Assembly (NCBI GenBank): GCA_046048295.1
Contig: JBJOGJ010000272.1
Coordinates: 1 to 5,029, forward strand
Direction of reading: 5' to 3'
Origin: CBDCWA01 sp046048295
GTDB lineage: Bacteria > Pseudomonadota > Alphaproteobacteria > Rhizobiales > Hyphomicrobiaceae
Length of the DNA stretch: 5,029 bases
The notes below the pieces were generated by a model. The model was not told where the DNA came from. It saw nothing but the letters and a program-made list of their open reading frames with translations, and did not search any database. This document shows, piece by piece, positions 1-5,029 of the stretch. Each line of letters starts with the position of its first letter. The first letter of the stretch is position 1. The translations under genes and the position numbers were made by a program.

Positions 1-43
1 AGTCCATCTCCGTCCTGAAGCCTACCGGCTGCGGCATCGGCAT
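1..43 (-). CDS. Possible N-terminal fragment of a divergent gene running off the left edge
   Basis: On the minus strand an ATG at 43-41 is followed by an open frame to the window edge (MPMPQPVGFRTEMD). An AGGAG lies at 51-47, only 3 bases from this ATG but 9 bases from the second in-frame ATG at 37-35, which would be the better-spaced start. A divergent gene here would explain why 44-198 looks like a two-way promoter region. Only 12 to 14 residues are visible, too few to name a family, and chance cannot be excluded. The plus strand across the same bases also has open frames (frame 2 to 202, frame 3 to 146), but neither reads like a recognisable protein tail. Confidence 0.25.
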   Translation of the reverse strand, partial: MPMPQPVGFRTEMD

Positions 44-59
44 TGTCTCCTGTTGCGAA

Positions 60-107
60 TTTGGGCCCGGTCAGAAGCAATCGTGCTTGACGTTGCTTTG
101 GGCCCGG
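60..107. repeat. Direct repeat TTTGGGCCCGG x2, possible operator
   Basis: The 11-mer TTTGGGCCCGG occurs at 60-70 and again at 97-107, 37 bp apart from start to start. Each copy contains the palindrome GGGCCC. Between them AAGCAA (75-80) and TTGCTT (93-98) form a short inverted repeat. The second copy falls in the spacer of the candidate promoter at 87-116, which is a common place for a repressor to bind. No regulator is recognised from the motif, so operator function is inference. Confidence 0.35.
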
Positions 108-116
108 ACCGATACT
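87..116 (+). promoter_or_regulatory. Candidate sigma70-type promoter for the NMT1-like gene
   Basis: TTGACG (87-92) matches the -35 consensus at 5 of 6 bases. It is followed after 18 bp by GATACT (111-116), which matches the -10 consensus at 4 of 6. Transcription would start near 123, leaving a leader of about 75 nt before the ATG at 199. On the opposite strand TATACT (145-140) is a fair -10 for a divergent transcript, but its -35 is poor. Confidence 0.35.
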
Positions 117-198
117 CACGGCACCCAATATTTGCCGCAAGTATAGAGGCCAGACCATCCGCGTGTTTGAATAACCGCGATAGCCCGGGAGCGAAACC

Positions 199-1134
199 AT
201 GAAGAAGCTGACACTCGAGACCACGGCGCCATTCCAGGGCCTGCCGGAACTTGTTGCCTTTGACGAGGGCCTTTTCGAGAAAGAGGGGCTCAAGATCGAA
301 TGGGCCGATCGCGACGAAACCTCCATTCAGACCGTCGCCAAGGATGAGAACAATCCGCTCGGCGTCAATCCGTTCGGCAGCCATGGCAAGCTTCTCGAGC
401 AGGGCAAGGCCGACATGTACAACGCCTGCGAATGGGGCAACTATTGCCGCGTCGAGGACACCAGCCAGGGTTCGCGCCAGCTCGGGCGCCGCGCCATCGT
501 CACCTTCGCGGCCATCGTCGTGAGGCCCGATAGCACGGTCTATACTGCCCAGCAGTTGGCCAACAAGGCCGTCGGCGTGCCATTCTATGCGGGTACGCAC
601 TATCTTGCCCTGCATCTGCTCGGCGGCTTCCTGCCGCGCGAGGCGGTGAAGGTCGTGCCTGCTCCCTCGGGTTCGCGCTCGCGCTACAACGCCATGATGA
701 AGGGGGATCTGGAAGCGGTCACGCTGACCGAGCCCTATGTCACGCTGGCGGAGAAGGCTGGCTGCCGCGTCATCTGCTCGGCCTTCTACAACGGCACCGA
801 GGTCGCCTCGGACAAGGTCGACGCCGAGACCTATTCCGCCTTCAACCGCGCCGTGCGCGAGGCGGTGCGCCGCATCAATGCCGACAAGTCGAAGTACATG
901 CATTATTTCATCGACTACCACGCCAAGAAGGATCCCGACATCGCCGGGCTTTCGGTTTCCGATCTGAACCCGAGCCGCCTCGTCGTCACCGATCCGGCGC
1001 CGATCCCGGCCGACGAATTGCGTCGCACCTACGAGTGGATCAAGAGCTGGGACATGCTCGAGCGCACCGAGGATCCCAATGCGCTCATCGACCTTATCGT
1101 ACAGAACCAGGCGCATCAGGCGGCAGCGGAATAG
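199..1134 (+). CDS. NMT1/THI5-like substrate-binding-fold protein without signal peptide
   Basis: This 311-residue protein has the type 2 periplasmic-binding-protein fold of the NMT1/THI5/SsuA-like group. Visible family hallmarks are an N-terminal strand leading to PFQGLPELVAFDEGLFEKEG (11-30), the hinge-type stretch LANKAVGVPFYAGTHYL (120-136), and GDLEAVTLTEPYVTLAE (169-185), where the second lobe is read out. Family members usually present nitrate, sulfonates, taurine, pyrimidines or aromatics to an ABC transporter; some cytosolic relatives are enzymes. The start is fixed by GGGAG at 187-191, 7 bases upstream, and by in-frame stops at 172-174 and 181-183, so no longer N-terminus with a leader is possible. 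The protein begins directly with the first strand and has no signal peptide or lipobox. The Cys motif of yeast THI5 (CCCFC) is absent; Cys77 and Cys83 sit in CEWGNYC. No permease or ATPase gene is in view. The fold is fairly sure, the ligand or reaction unknown. Confidence 0.85.
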   Translation: MKKLTLETTAPFQGLPELVAFDEGLFEKEGLKIEWADRDETSIQTVAKDENNPLGVNPFGSHGKLLEQGKADMYNACEWGNYCRVEDTSQGSRQLGRRAIVTFAAIVVRPDSTVYTAQQLANKAVGVPFYAGTHYLALHLLGGFLPREAVKVVPAPSGSRSRYNAMMKGDLEAVTLTEPYVTLAEKAGCRVICSAFYNGTEVASDKVDAETYSAFNRAVREAVRRINADKSKYMHYFIDYHAKKDPDIAGLSVSDLNPSRLVVTDPAPIPADELRRTYEWIKSWDMLERTEDPNALIDLIVQNQAHQAAAE

Positions 1135-1155
1135 CTCGCGCGCCGATTGCCGATT

Positions 1156-1184
1156 GGAAAAGGCGGCCCTGGGCCGCCTTCTCC
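1156..1184. terminator. Bidirectional intrinsic-type terminator between convergent genes
   Basis: AAGGCGGCC (1160-1168) and GGCCGCCTT (1172-1180) form a perfect 9-bp stem with a 3-nt loop. After one A/C mismatch (1159/1181) three more pairs extend it to 1156 and 1184. It lies 22 bp after the plus-strand stop codon and 27 bp before the end of the convergent minus-strand gene. Read on the minus strand, the 3' arm runs into TTTTCC, a fair U-tract. On the plus strand the tract is weaker (TTCTCC), so it suits the minus-strand gene better. Confidence 0.7.
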
Positions 1185-1210
1185 AAAGTTCCTGTTGCCG
1201 GCTTGCAAGC

Positions 1211-1750
1211 TCAGCGCCTGCCGCGACCGCCACCCCGGCCGCCGCCGCCGCTACGTCCGCCACCGCGGAAGGCCCTGCTGGCGCCACCGCCGCCACGAGC
1301 CGCACGTGGCGCGCCGCCACCCCGCCTGATGGCACGTCCGTCGCCGCCGCTGAATGCGCGGGCGCGCGGCGCCGAACGCCGGAAGCTCCTGACACCGCCG
1401 CTGCGCCTGATAACGCGCGGTGCCCGGTAGATCGGCCTCCTGATCACGCGGCGCGCGCGCGGTCTCCGGTATCCGCGATACACGACGATGGGTGGCACGT
1501 AGTAGCCGTAGCCCCGGCAGTGGCTGTGCCAGCCGACGACGCGATAGCGGTACCCTGAGCGATAGCGCCAATGGGGTCCATAGCGGCGGCTGCAATGCCG
1601 GCCATGCACCTTTTGGATGAGTGCGGTCTCGGTGGTCTCGGCAAGTTTGCCTGCAGCCACCGGCGGCATGGCCTGAGACGAAACCGTGCTCAGGCAGAAA
1701 AACAACGCCCCGGCGATTGCACCGCCAATGGCTTTCAGACTTCGACGCAT
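1211..1750 (-). CDS. Small secreted, highly basic Gly/Arg-rich protein
   Basis: This 179-residue protein starts with a clear Sec signal peptide: MRR, a hydrophobic core at about 7-22, and likely cleavage after SSQA (27). Next comes an acidic patch (KLAETTETALIQ), then VHGRHCSRRYGPHWRYRSG (48-66) and HSHCRGYGYYVPP (75-87). The paired H/C/R/W/Y pattern is common in small exported proteins of Hyphomicrobiales and resembles the family named after a GCG_CRPN-type prefix; that link is from memory. Cys53 and Cys78 could form a disulfide. RVIRR repeats at 101-105 and 112-116. Residues 142-179 are almost only Gly, Arg and Ala, with RGGG units at 143, 152 and 162. ATG at 1750 was chosen over the upstream ATG at 1900 because GGAGGAAGG sits at 1764-1756 and the signal peptide begins there. 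TTGACT at 1828-1823 could be a -35, but no good -10 follows. Function is unknown; envelope or stress-related binding of polyanions is only a guess. Confidence 0.75.
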   Translation of the reverse strand: MRRSLKAIGGAIAGALFFCLSTVSSQAMPPVAAGKLAETTETALIQKVHGRHCSRRYGPHWRYRSGYRYRVVGWHSHCRGYGYYVPPIVVYRGYRRPRARRVIRRPIYRAPRVIRRSGGVRSFRRSAPRARAFSGGDGRAIRRGGGAPRAARGGGGASRAFRGGGRSGGGGRGGGRGRR

Positions 1751-1858
1751 ATTTTCCTTCCTCCAGTAGAGGCCCCGGCGTCGAAGTGATCCGATAAAAC
1801 GCGTACGCCTCCGCCCCGTAGAAGTCAAACGCTGTTCTTGGATAAAGCAAATGCCGGA

Positions 1859-1881
1859 TCGGCGGGCAATCGGCCCGCCGA
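1859..1881 (-). terminator. Intrinsic-type terminator after the TctC-like gene
   Basis: TCGGCGGGC (1859-1867) and GCCCGCCGA (1873-1881) form a perfect 9-bp GC-rich stem around a 5-nt loop, 22 bases past the stop codon of the TctC-like gene. On the minus strand the stem is followed by TCCGGCATTTGC, which is only moderately T-rich. It separates this gene from the secreted-protein gene, which therefore probably has its own promoter in 1751-1858. Confidence 0.6.
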
Positions 1882-1903
1882 GACCGTTGCAGCAGTCCAT
1901 CTG

Positions 1904-2947
1904 CTACTTCTCTTTCTTGAGACCGTAGCCCGCCTTGACCTTCTCGAGGAGGTCGCCCTTGATGTTCGTCGCTTCGGCGACAATCTGCTGCAGCTTCTCG
2001 CCGGAAATCGGATAAACGCCGATGCTGCGACGTTTCCATTCCTCGACGAACGAGGGATCGGCCACTGCCTTGTCGAATGCCCTGCGCAGCGCAGTTACGC
2101 GCTCGGCTGGGACACCTGGTGTTGTCAGGAATGGTTTGCCGATCTCGGTCGCCGACAGAACCGCCTTCAGGATCGCCCGTTGCTCATCCGTCTTGGCAAT
2201 CTCCACCGCGGTCGGTACATCGGACATTTCAGGATGCCGCTCGAGTGCGAACTGCAGTAGGATCTTCACCTTCTTGTCGCGGAGCCAGTCGAGGTGCTGC
2301 GACTTGAGGGCGTCGAATGCCGTCGAGTGGCCCGCCACCTCACCGCGTTCGATGGCGAGCATGGCCGTGCCCGAGCCCTTGTAGCCCATGATCAGCTTGA
2401 ACTTGGTCCCGATCACGTTGTTGAGCAGGTTCGGGTAGACGGCAACGGTCGAGCTGGCGCCCGTGGCCGACAGCGTGATCTCCTTCGTCATCGCATCCTC
2501 CCACGAGTTGAAGGGCTGCGTATGCCAGATGAAGAGCGGGTTGACAGCGTTGGTGGCGCGGCCGAGCCAGTTGAACTTGTTGGGATCGAATTTCGCCTGC
2601 TTCTTGCCGACCGTCGCCTCCAGCGGAACCGTCGGCGAGATGTTGGCCATCACCGTTCCGTCCTTGGGTGCTACGGAATACATGTAGTTTGCCGCCACGA
2701 GGCTGCCGCCGCCCGGCATGTTGCGCGGCACAACCGTGGGATTCCCCGGTATATGCTTTCCAATTCGCGTCGCCACCGAGCGCGCATAGAGGTTGTTGCT
2801 GCCGCCTGGCGGATAGCCGATGATCATCTCCATCGACTTGCCCTTGTAGAAATCCTCGATGGGATCTGCAGTCGCTGGCAGGGCAGTCATCGTCAGCGCG
2901 GCAGAAATGGCCGCGGCGGATGCGATCCGGCCGGTGGGACGGTTCAT
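1904..2947 (-). CDS. Tripartite tricarboxylate transporter receptor (TctC/Bug family), orphan
   Basis: This 347-residue exported solute receptor belongs to the Bug/TctC family, which binds small carboxylates or related compounds in the periplasm and hands them to a TctA/TctB membrane pair. A signal peptide covers 1-27 (cleavage at ATA/DP). The mature protein opens with DPIEDFYKGKSMEMIIGYPPGGSNN-type sequence. GYPPGGSNNLYAR (44-56) and VPRNMPGGGSLVAANYMY (73-90) are the family's first ligand loop and PGGG motif. The second lobe shows LSATGASSTVAVYPNLLN (159-176) and MGYKGSGTAMLAIERGEV (187-204), followed by a C-terminal GVPAERVTALRRAFDKAVADP helix (278-298). The length is slightly above the usual 320-330. 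Asn-Asn stands where many Bug proteins have a Thr/Ser-Asp in the first loop. The start is supported by GGAGGA at 2958-2953, 5 bases upstream. It lies 82 bp downstream of oxyR on the same strand. No TctA or TctB is in view, as is common for this expanded family. The ligand is unknown. Confidence 0.9.
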   Translation of the reverse strand: MNRPTGRIASAAAISAALTMTALPATADPIEDFYKGKSMEMIIGYPPGGSNNLYARSVATRIGKHIPGNPTVVPRNMPGGGSLVAANYMYSVAPKDGTVMANISPTVPLEATVGKKQAKFDPNKFNWLGRATNAVNPLFIWHTQPFNSWEDAMTKEITLSATGASSTVAVYPNLLNNVIGTKFKLIMGYKGSGTAMLAIERGEVAGHSTAFDALKSQHLDWLRDKKVKILLQFALERHPEMSDVPTAVEIAKTDEQRAILKAVLSATEIGKPFLTTPGVPAERVTALRRAFDKAVADPSFVEEWKRRSIGVYPISGEKLQQIVAEATNIKGDLLEKVKAGYGLKKEK

Positions 2948-2995
2948 TGATTTCCTCCATTACCTCGAAGTCGAGCGATTGTTTTGACGCCGCAG

Positions 2996-3024
2996 AGTAT
3001 AGGCGATAGCCGCTGGCGGCGAAA
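2996..3024 (-). promoter_or_regulatory. Candidate promoter for the TctC-like gene
   Basis: On the minus strand TATACT (3001-2996) matches the -10 consensus at 5 of 6 bases. It is preceded at 17 bp by TTTCGC (3024-3019), which matches the -35 at 3 of 6. This would give a leader of about 40 nt before the ATG at 2947. A short inverted repeat CTCGA-AG-TCGAG at 2964-2975 lies in that leader. The promoter sits just after the oxyR stop codon, so the receptor gene need not depend on oxyR transcription. Confidence 0.4.
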
Positions 3025-3029
3025 GGCAC

Positions 3030-3962
3030 TCAGTCTTTGGGCTGGCGCACAGGCGCCGCAACGCCTTCGAGCAGGGGCCGGGTCGCAAAGATGATGGCCT
3101 TAGAGATTTCGGCGAGCTGGCGTGCCAGCGGGTTGGTCTTTCGCCACACCATGCCGATGGTCCGCGTTGGCCGCGGTGCGTTGAAGCGCGCGATGGACAC
3201 CTGCGCGGAACGCGTCTCCACGCGGACTGCCATTTCGGGGATCAGGGTGACGCCGAACCCCGCGCTCACCATCTGCACCAGCGTCGAAAGCGAACTCGCA
3301 TCGAGCAGTTCCCGTGGCTTGGCCGACTGCATGTTGCAGAATTCCAGCGCCTGGTCGCGAAAGCAGTGTCCCTCCTCGAGCAGGAGCAGTCTCATCTCGC
3401 CGAGCTTCTTGTTCGTCGGCACCGGCTTTCCTTCGTCCTCTATCGGCCGCACCAGCAGGAATTGCTCGCTGAACAGCGGCGTCTCGCTCAGCGAAGGCTC
3501 CGAGACCGGCAAGGCGACGATCGCCGTGTCGAGCTGTCCATCGGACAGTTCCTCGATCAGCTTCTGCGTGAGTGTCTCGCGTACACGGATATCGAGCCTC
3601 GGATGCGCGTGCTGGAGATTGGCTATGAGCGCCGGGAGCAGGTATGGCGCAACAGTCGGGATGATGCCGATGCGCAGGCGTCCCACCAGCCGTTCCTGGG
3701 AAGCGCGCGCATAATCTCCAAGATCGTCGACGGCGCGCAGGATCTCGTTGACGTGGCGTGCGATATCTTCACCGGCCTCCGTTAGCTGGACCTGCCGCGC
3801 GCCTCTCTCGATCAGCACGACGCCAATCGCTTCCTCGAACTCCTTGATCTGCATCGACAAAGCCGGCTGCGAAATGGCCGCTGCCTCCGCCGCACGCCCG
3901 AAATGGCCGTGTCGCGCCAGCGCATCGAAATAGCGGAGCTGCTTGAGGGTGATCTGATTCAT
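3030..3962 (-). CDS. oxyR: OxyR, peroxide-sensing LysR-type transcriptional regulator
   Basis: This 310-residue LysR-type regulator has the winged helix-turn-helix at about 3-62 (LKQLRYFDALARHGHFGRAA, SQPALSMQIKEFEEAIG, LIERGARQVQLTEAG). The two-lobe sensor domain follows from about 92 (GRLRIGIIPTVAPYLLP). OxyR identity rests on EEGHCFRDQALEFC (196-209): Cys200 and Cys209 correspond to the redox pair Cys199/Cys208 of E. coli OxyR, including the same 8-residue gap. The stretch SSLSTLVQMVSAGFGVTLIPEMAV (223-246) also fits OxyR. In the family, hydrogen peroxide drives a Cys-Cys disulfide that reshapes the tetramer and activates catalase and peroxidase genes. Divergent katG confirms the assignment. 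The length matches the 305-residue E. coli protein. The ATG at 3962 aligns with family N-termini, but only a weak SD-like AAGA precedes it; the start codon overlaps the putative OxyR site, which suggests autoregulation and modest translation. Confidence 0.95.
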   Translation of the reverse strand: MNQITLKQLRYFDALARHGHFGRAAEAAAISQPALSMQIKEFEEAIGVVLIERGARQVQLTEAGEDIARHVNEILRAVDDLGDYARASQERLVGRLRIGIIPTVAPYLLPALIANLQHAHPRLDIRVRETLTQKLIEELSDGQLDTAIVALPVSEPSLSETPLFSEQFLLVRPIEDEGKPVPTNKKLGEMRLLLLEEGHCFRDQALEFCNMQSAKPRELLDASSLSTLVQMVSAGFGVTLIPEMAVRVETRSAQVSIARFNAPRPTRTIGMVWRKTNPLARQLAEISKAIIFATRPLLEGVAAPVRQPKD

Positions 3963-3997
3963 AAGCCGATCTTATCGCCGTCATAAAAAAATACAAC
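3961..3997. promoter_or_regulatory. Putative tandem OxyR binding site, oxyR-katG intergenic region
   Basis: Four elements fall at the exact 7-bp spacing expected for an OxyR tetramer site (ATAG-N7-CTAT-N7-ATAG-N7-CTAT): ATAA (3961-3964), TTAT (3972-3975), ATAA (3983-3986) and a degenerate CAAC (3994-3997). The first pair is also the inverted repeat ATAAG-N5-CTTAT, which contains a LysR-type T-N11-A. The site overlaps the oxyR ATG (3962-3960) and lies about 95-130 bp before the katG start. It is well placed to repress oxyR and activate katG. The katG -35/-10 boxes are not obvious, as expected for an activator-dependent promoter. Confidence 0.65.
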
Positions 3998-4056
3998 TGT
4001 ACCTTATGGGTCGGGATGGTTACCGTTGCCGTCATGAGCCACTCGGAAGGCAATCT

Positions 4057-4071
4057 TTTTGATGATCAAAA
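4057..4071. repeat. Perfect 15-bp palindrome in the katG leader
   Basis: TTTTGATGATCAAAA is a perfect inverted repeat (7-bp arms around a single G), ending 21 bases before the katG ATG and 11 bases before its Shine-Dalgarno sequence. It is AT-rich in a GC-rich setting and contains a T-N11-A pattern. It could be a second operator for katG or oxyR, or part of the katG promoter. A one-base loop makes an RNA hairpin less likely without opening inner pairs. Confidence 0.45.
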
Positions 4072-4092
4072 TATTCCGCATAGGGAGCTGAC

Positions 4093-5029
4093 ATGTCGAA
4101 CGAAAGCAAATGCCCTGTCATGCATGGGCGTGGTACGATGGCCCGCCTGAATGCTGGTGGCAGATCGAACCGTGACTGGTGGCCGAACCAGTTGAATCTC
4201 AAGATGCTGCATCAGAACCCGCCGGCCGGCGATCCGAACGGTGCTGCCTTCAACTACGCCGAGGAATTCAAGAAGCTCGACTATGCCGCCCTGAAGCGCG
4301 ACCTCACCGCGCTGATGACCGACAGCCAGGACTGGTGGCCGGCGGACTATGGTCACTACGGCGGCCTGTTCATCCGGATGGCGTGGCACAGCGCCGGTAC
4401 CTACCGCACCGCTGACGGGCGCGGCGGCGCCTCGTCGGGGAGCCAGAGGTTCGCACCTCTCAACAGTTGGCCGGACAATGGCAACCTCGACAAGGCGCGC
4501 CGGCTCCTGTGGCCGATCAAGAAGAAGTACGGCAACAGAATTTCCTGGGCCGATCTCATGGTGCTCGCCGGGAACGTCGCAATCGAGTCGATGGGGGGCA
4601 AGACCTTCGGCTTCGGCGGCGGCCGCGAGGACATCTACGAGCCCGAGGAGGACATCTACTGGGGTGCGGAAGGCGAATGTCTGGCAAGATCCGACCACGA
4701 ACAGAGCCGTTATTCCGGTGATCGCGAGCTCGAGAACCCGCTCGCTGCAGTTCAGATGGGCCTCATCTACGTCAACCCTGAAGGCCCAGACGGAAATCCC
4801 GATCCTCTCGCCTCCGCCCGCGACATCCGCGAGACGTTCGCCCGCATGGCCATGAACGACTACGAGACCGTTGCGTTGACCGCCGGCGGTCACACCTTCG
4901 GCAAGATGCACGGTGCCGGTCCCGTGTCACATGTCGGTCCCGAGCCCGAGGCTGCTCCGATCGAGACATTGGGATTCGGCTGGCTCTCGACCTACAACAG
5001 CGGCAAGGGGCGCGATACCATCACGTCGG
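4093..5029 (+). CDS. katG: KatG, catalase-peroxidase, N-terminal part (cut by window end)
   Basis: The first 312 residues of bifunctional catalase-peroxidase (full length about 720-740) are present; the frame is open to the right edge. This heme enzyme dismutates hydrogen peroxide and also oxidises organic donors. The distal site is RMAWHSAGTYR with Arg95, Trp98 and His99. Asp128 lies in NSWPDN. Proximal His267 is in AGGHTFGKMHG. The covalent Trp-Tyr-Met adduct that gives catalase activity is predicted from Trp98, Tyr226 (IYVNPEG) and Met252 (FARMAMND). Spacings match M. tuberculosis KatG, except for a loop about 5 residues longer at 191-211, between YWG and RYSG. The last codon is Ser312, equal to the tuberculosis Ser315 position. 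Met272 replaces the usual Thr in HTFGKTHG. The start at 4093 is supported by AGGGAG (4082-4087) 5 bases upstream and by the typical N-terminus MSNESKCPVMHG. It is transcribed divergently from oxyR and presumably activated by it. Confidence 0.97.
   Translation, partial: MSNESKCPVMHGRGTMARLNAGGRSNRDWWPNQLNLKMLHQNPPAGDPNGAAFNYAEEFKKLDYAALKRDLTALMTDSQDWWPADYGHYGGLFIRMAWHSAGTYRTADGRGGASSGSQRFAPLNSWPDNGNLDKARRLLWPIKKKYGNRISWADLMVLAGNVAIESMGGKTFGFGGGREDIYEPEEDIYWGAEGECLARSDHEQSRYSGDRELENPLAAVQMGLIYVNPEGPDGNPDPLASARDIRETFARMAMNDYETVALTAGGHTFGKMHGAGPVSHVGPEPEAAPIETLGFGWLSTYNSGKGRDTITS

Noticed and set aside
2..202. Plus-strand open frame whose TGA overlaps the ATG at 199 (ATGA), suggesting an upstream operon gene
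   Set aside because: The translation (His/Arg/Cys-rich, no hydrophobic pattern) does not look like a protein tail, and the same bases hold a promoter-like site and repeats; the ATGA overlap is likely chance.
1201..1210. Palindrome GCTTGCAAGC just after the secreted-protein stop codon
   Set aside because: A 10-bp self-complementary word with no loop and no partner copy; too short to support a function.
22..1395. 457-codon open frame on the minus strand opposite the NMT1-like gene
   Set aside because: It mirrors the high third-position GC of the plus-strand gene, overlaps the ends of two better-supported genes, has no good start signal and resembles no family; it is a shadow frame.
1079..1558. 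Plus-strand Ala/Pro-rich open frames opposite the secreted protein gene
   Set aside because: Low-complexity shadows of the Gly/Arg-rich minus-strand gene. The minus strand has the signal peptide, a strong SD and the terminator orientation.
1751..1858. EcfG-type general stress promoter (GGAAC-N16/17-CGTT) for the secreted-protein gene
   Set aside because: GAAC and CGTT words occur on the minus strand, but the spacing is far too long and the -35 lacks the leading G.
1251..2039. 262-codon minus-strand frame spanning the secreted-protein and TctC-like genes
   Set aside because: It crosses a terminator hairpin and two well-supported genes in another frame, without any recognisable domain.
4058..4070. 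FNR/Anr-type box before katG
   Set aside because: TTGAT and ATCAA half-sites are present but separated by 1 base instead of the required 4.
4066..4911. 281-codon minus-strand frame opposite katG
   Set aside because: It is antisense to an unmistakable katG frame with all catalytic residues; no SD or family resemblance.

Overview
The window looks like chromosomal DNA of an alphaproteobacterium, most likely of the order Hyphomicrobiales (a Mesorhizobium/Rhizobium/Bradyrhizobium-like organism). This rests on the high GC content with GC-rich third codon positions, a small secreted His/Cys/Arg protein of a type common in that order, a Bug/TctC solute receptor, and a divergent oxyR-katG pair. The assignment is inferred from content and is not proven.

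Layout, left to right: (1) 1-198 is a non-coding leader with a plausible promoter and a TTTGGGCCCGG direct repeat. A gene running off the left edge on the minus strand may begin at about position 43. (2) 199-1134 (+) encodes an NMT1/THI5-like periplasmic-binding-protein-fold protein that has no signal peptide. (3) A strong GC hairpin at 1156-1184 separates it from the convergent gene 1211-1750 (-), which encodes a 179-residue secreted, very basic protein with a Gly/Arg-rich tail. (4) 1904-2947 (-) encodes an exported TctC/Bug-family receptor with its own likely promoter and terminator. (5) 3030-3962 (-) encodes OxyR, the peroxide-sensing LysR-type regulator, with both redox cysteines. (6) 4093-5029 (+) is the first 312 codons of katG (catalase-peroxidase), cut off by the window end. 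No gene-free stretch exceeds 300 bases.

How the genes work together: oxyR and katG form the clear functional unit. They diverge from a 130-bp intergenic region that holds a well-phased tandem OxyR-type site (ATAA-N7-TTAT-N7-ATAA-N7, with a weak fourth element) overlapping the oxyR start codon. Peroxide oxidises OxyR, which would then activate katG and probably regulate itself. The other three genes are stand-alone. The two binding-protein-like genes have no permease or ATPase partners here, and nothing in the sequence ties them to the peroxide response beyond adjacency. I see no mobile element, CRISPR array, tRNA or rRNA, and no convincing new multi-gene system. The most interesting points are the geometry of the OxyR site, the export-signal-free binding protein, the RGG-rich secreted protein, and small deviations in the KatG heme-pocket region.
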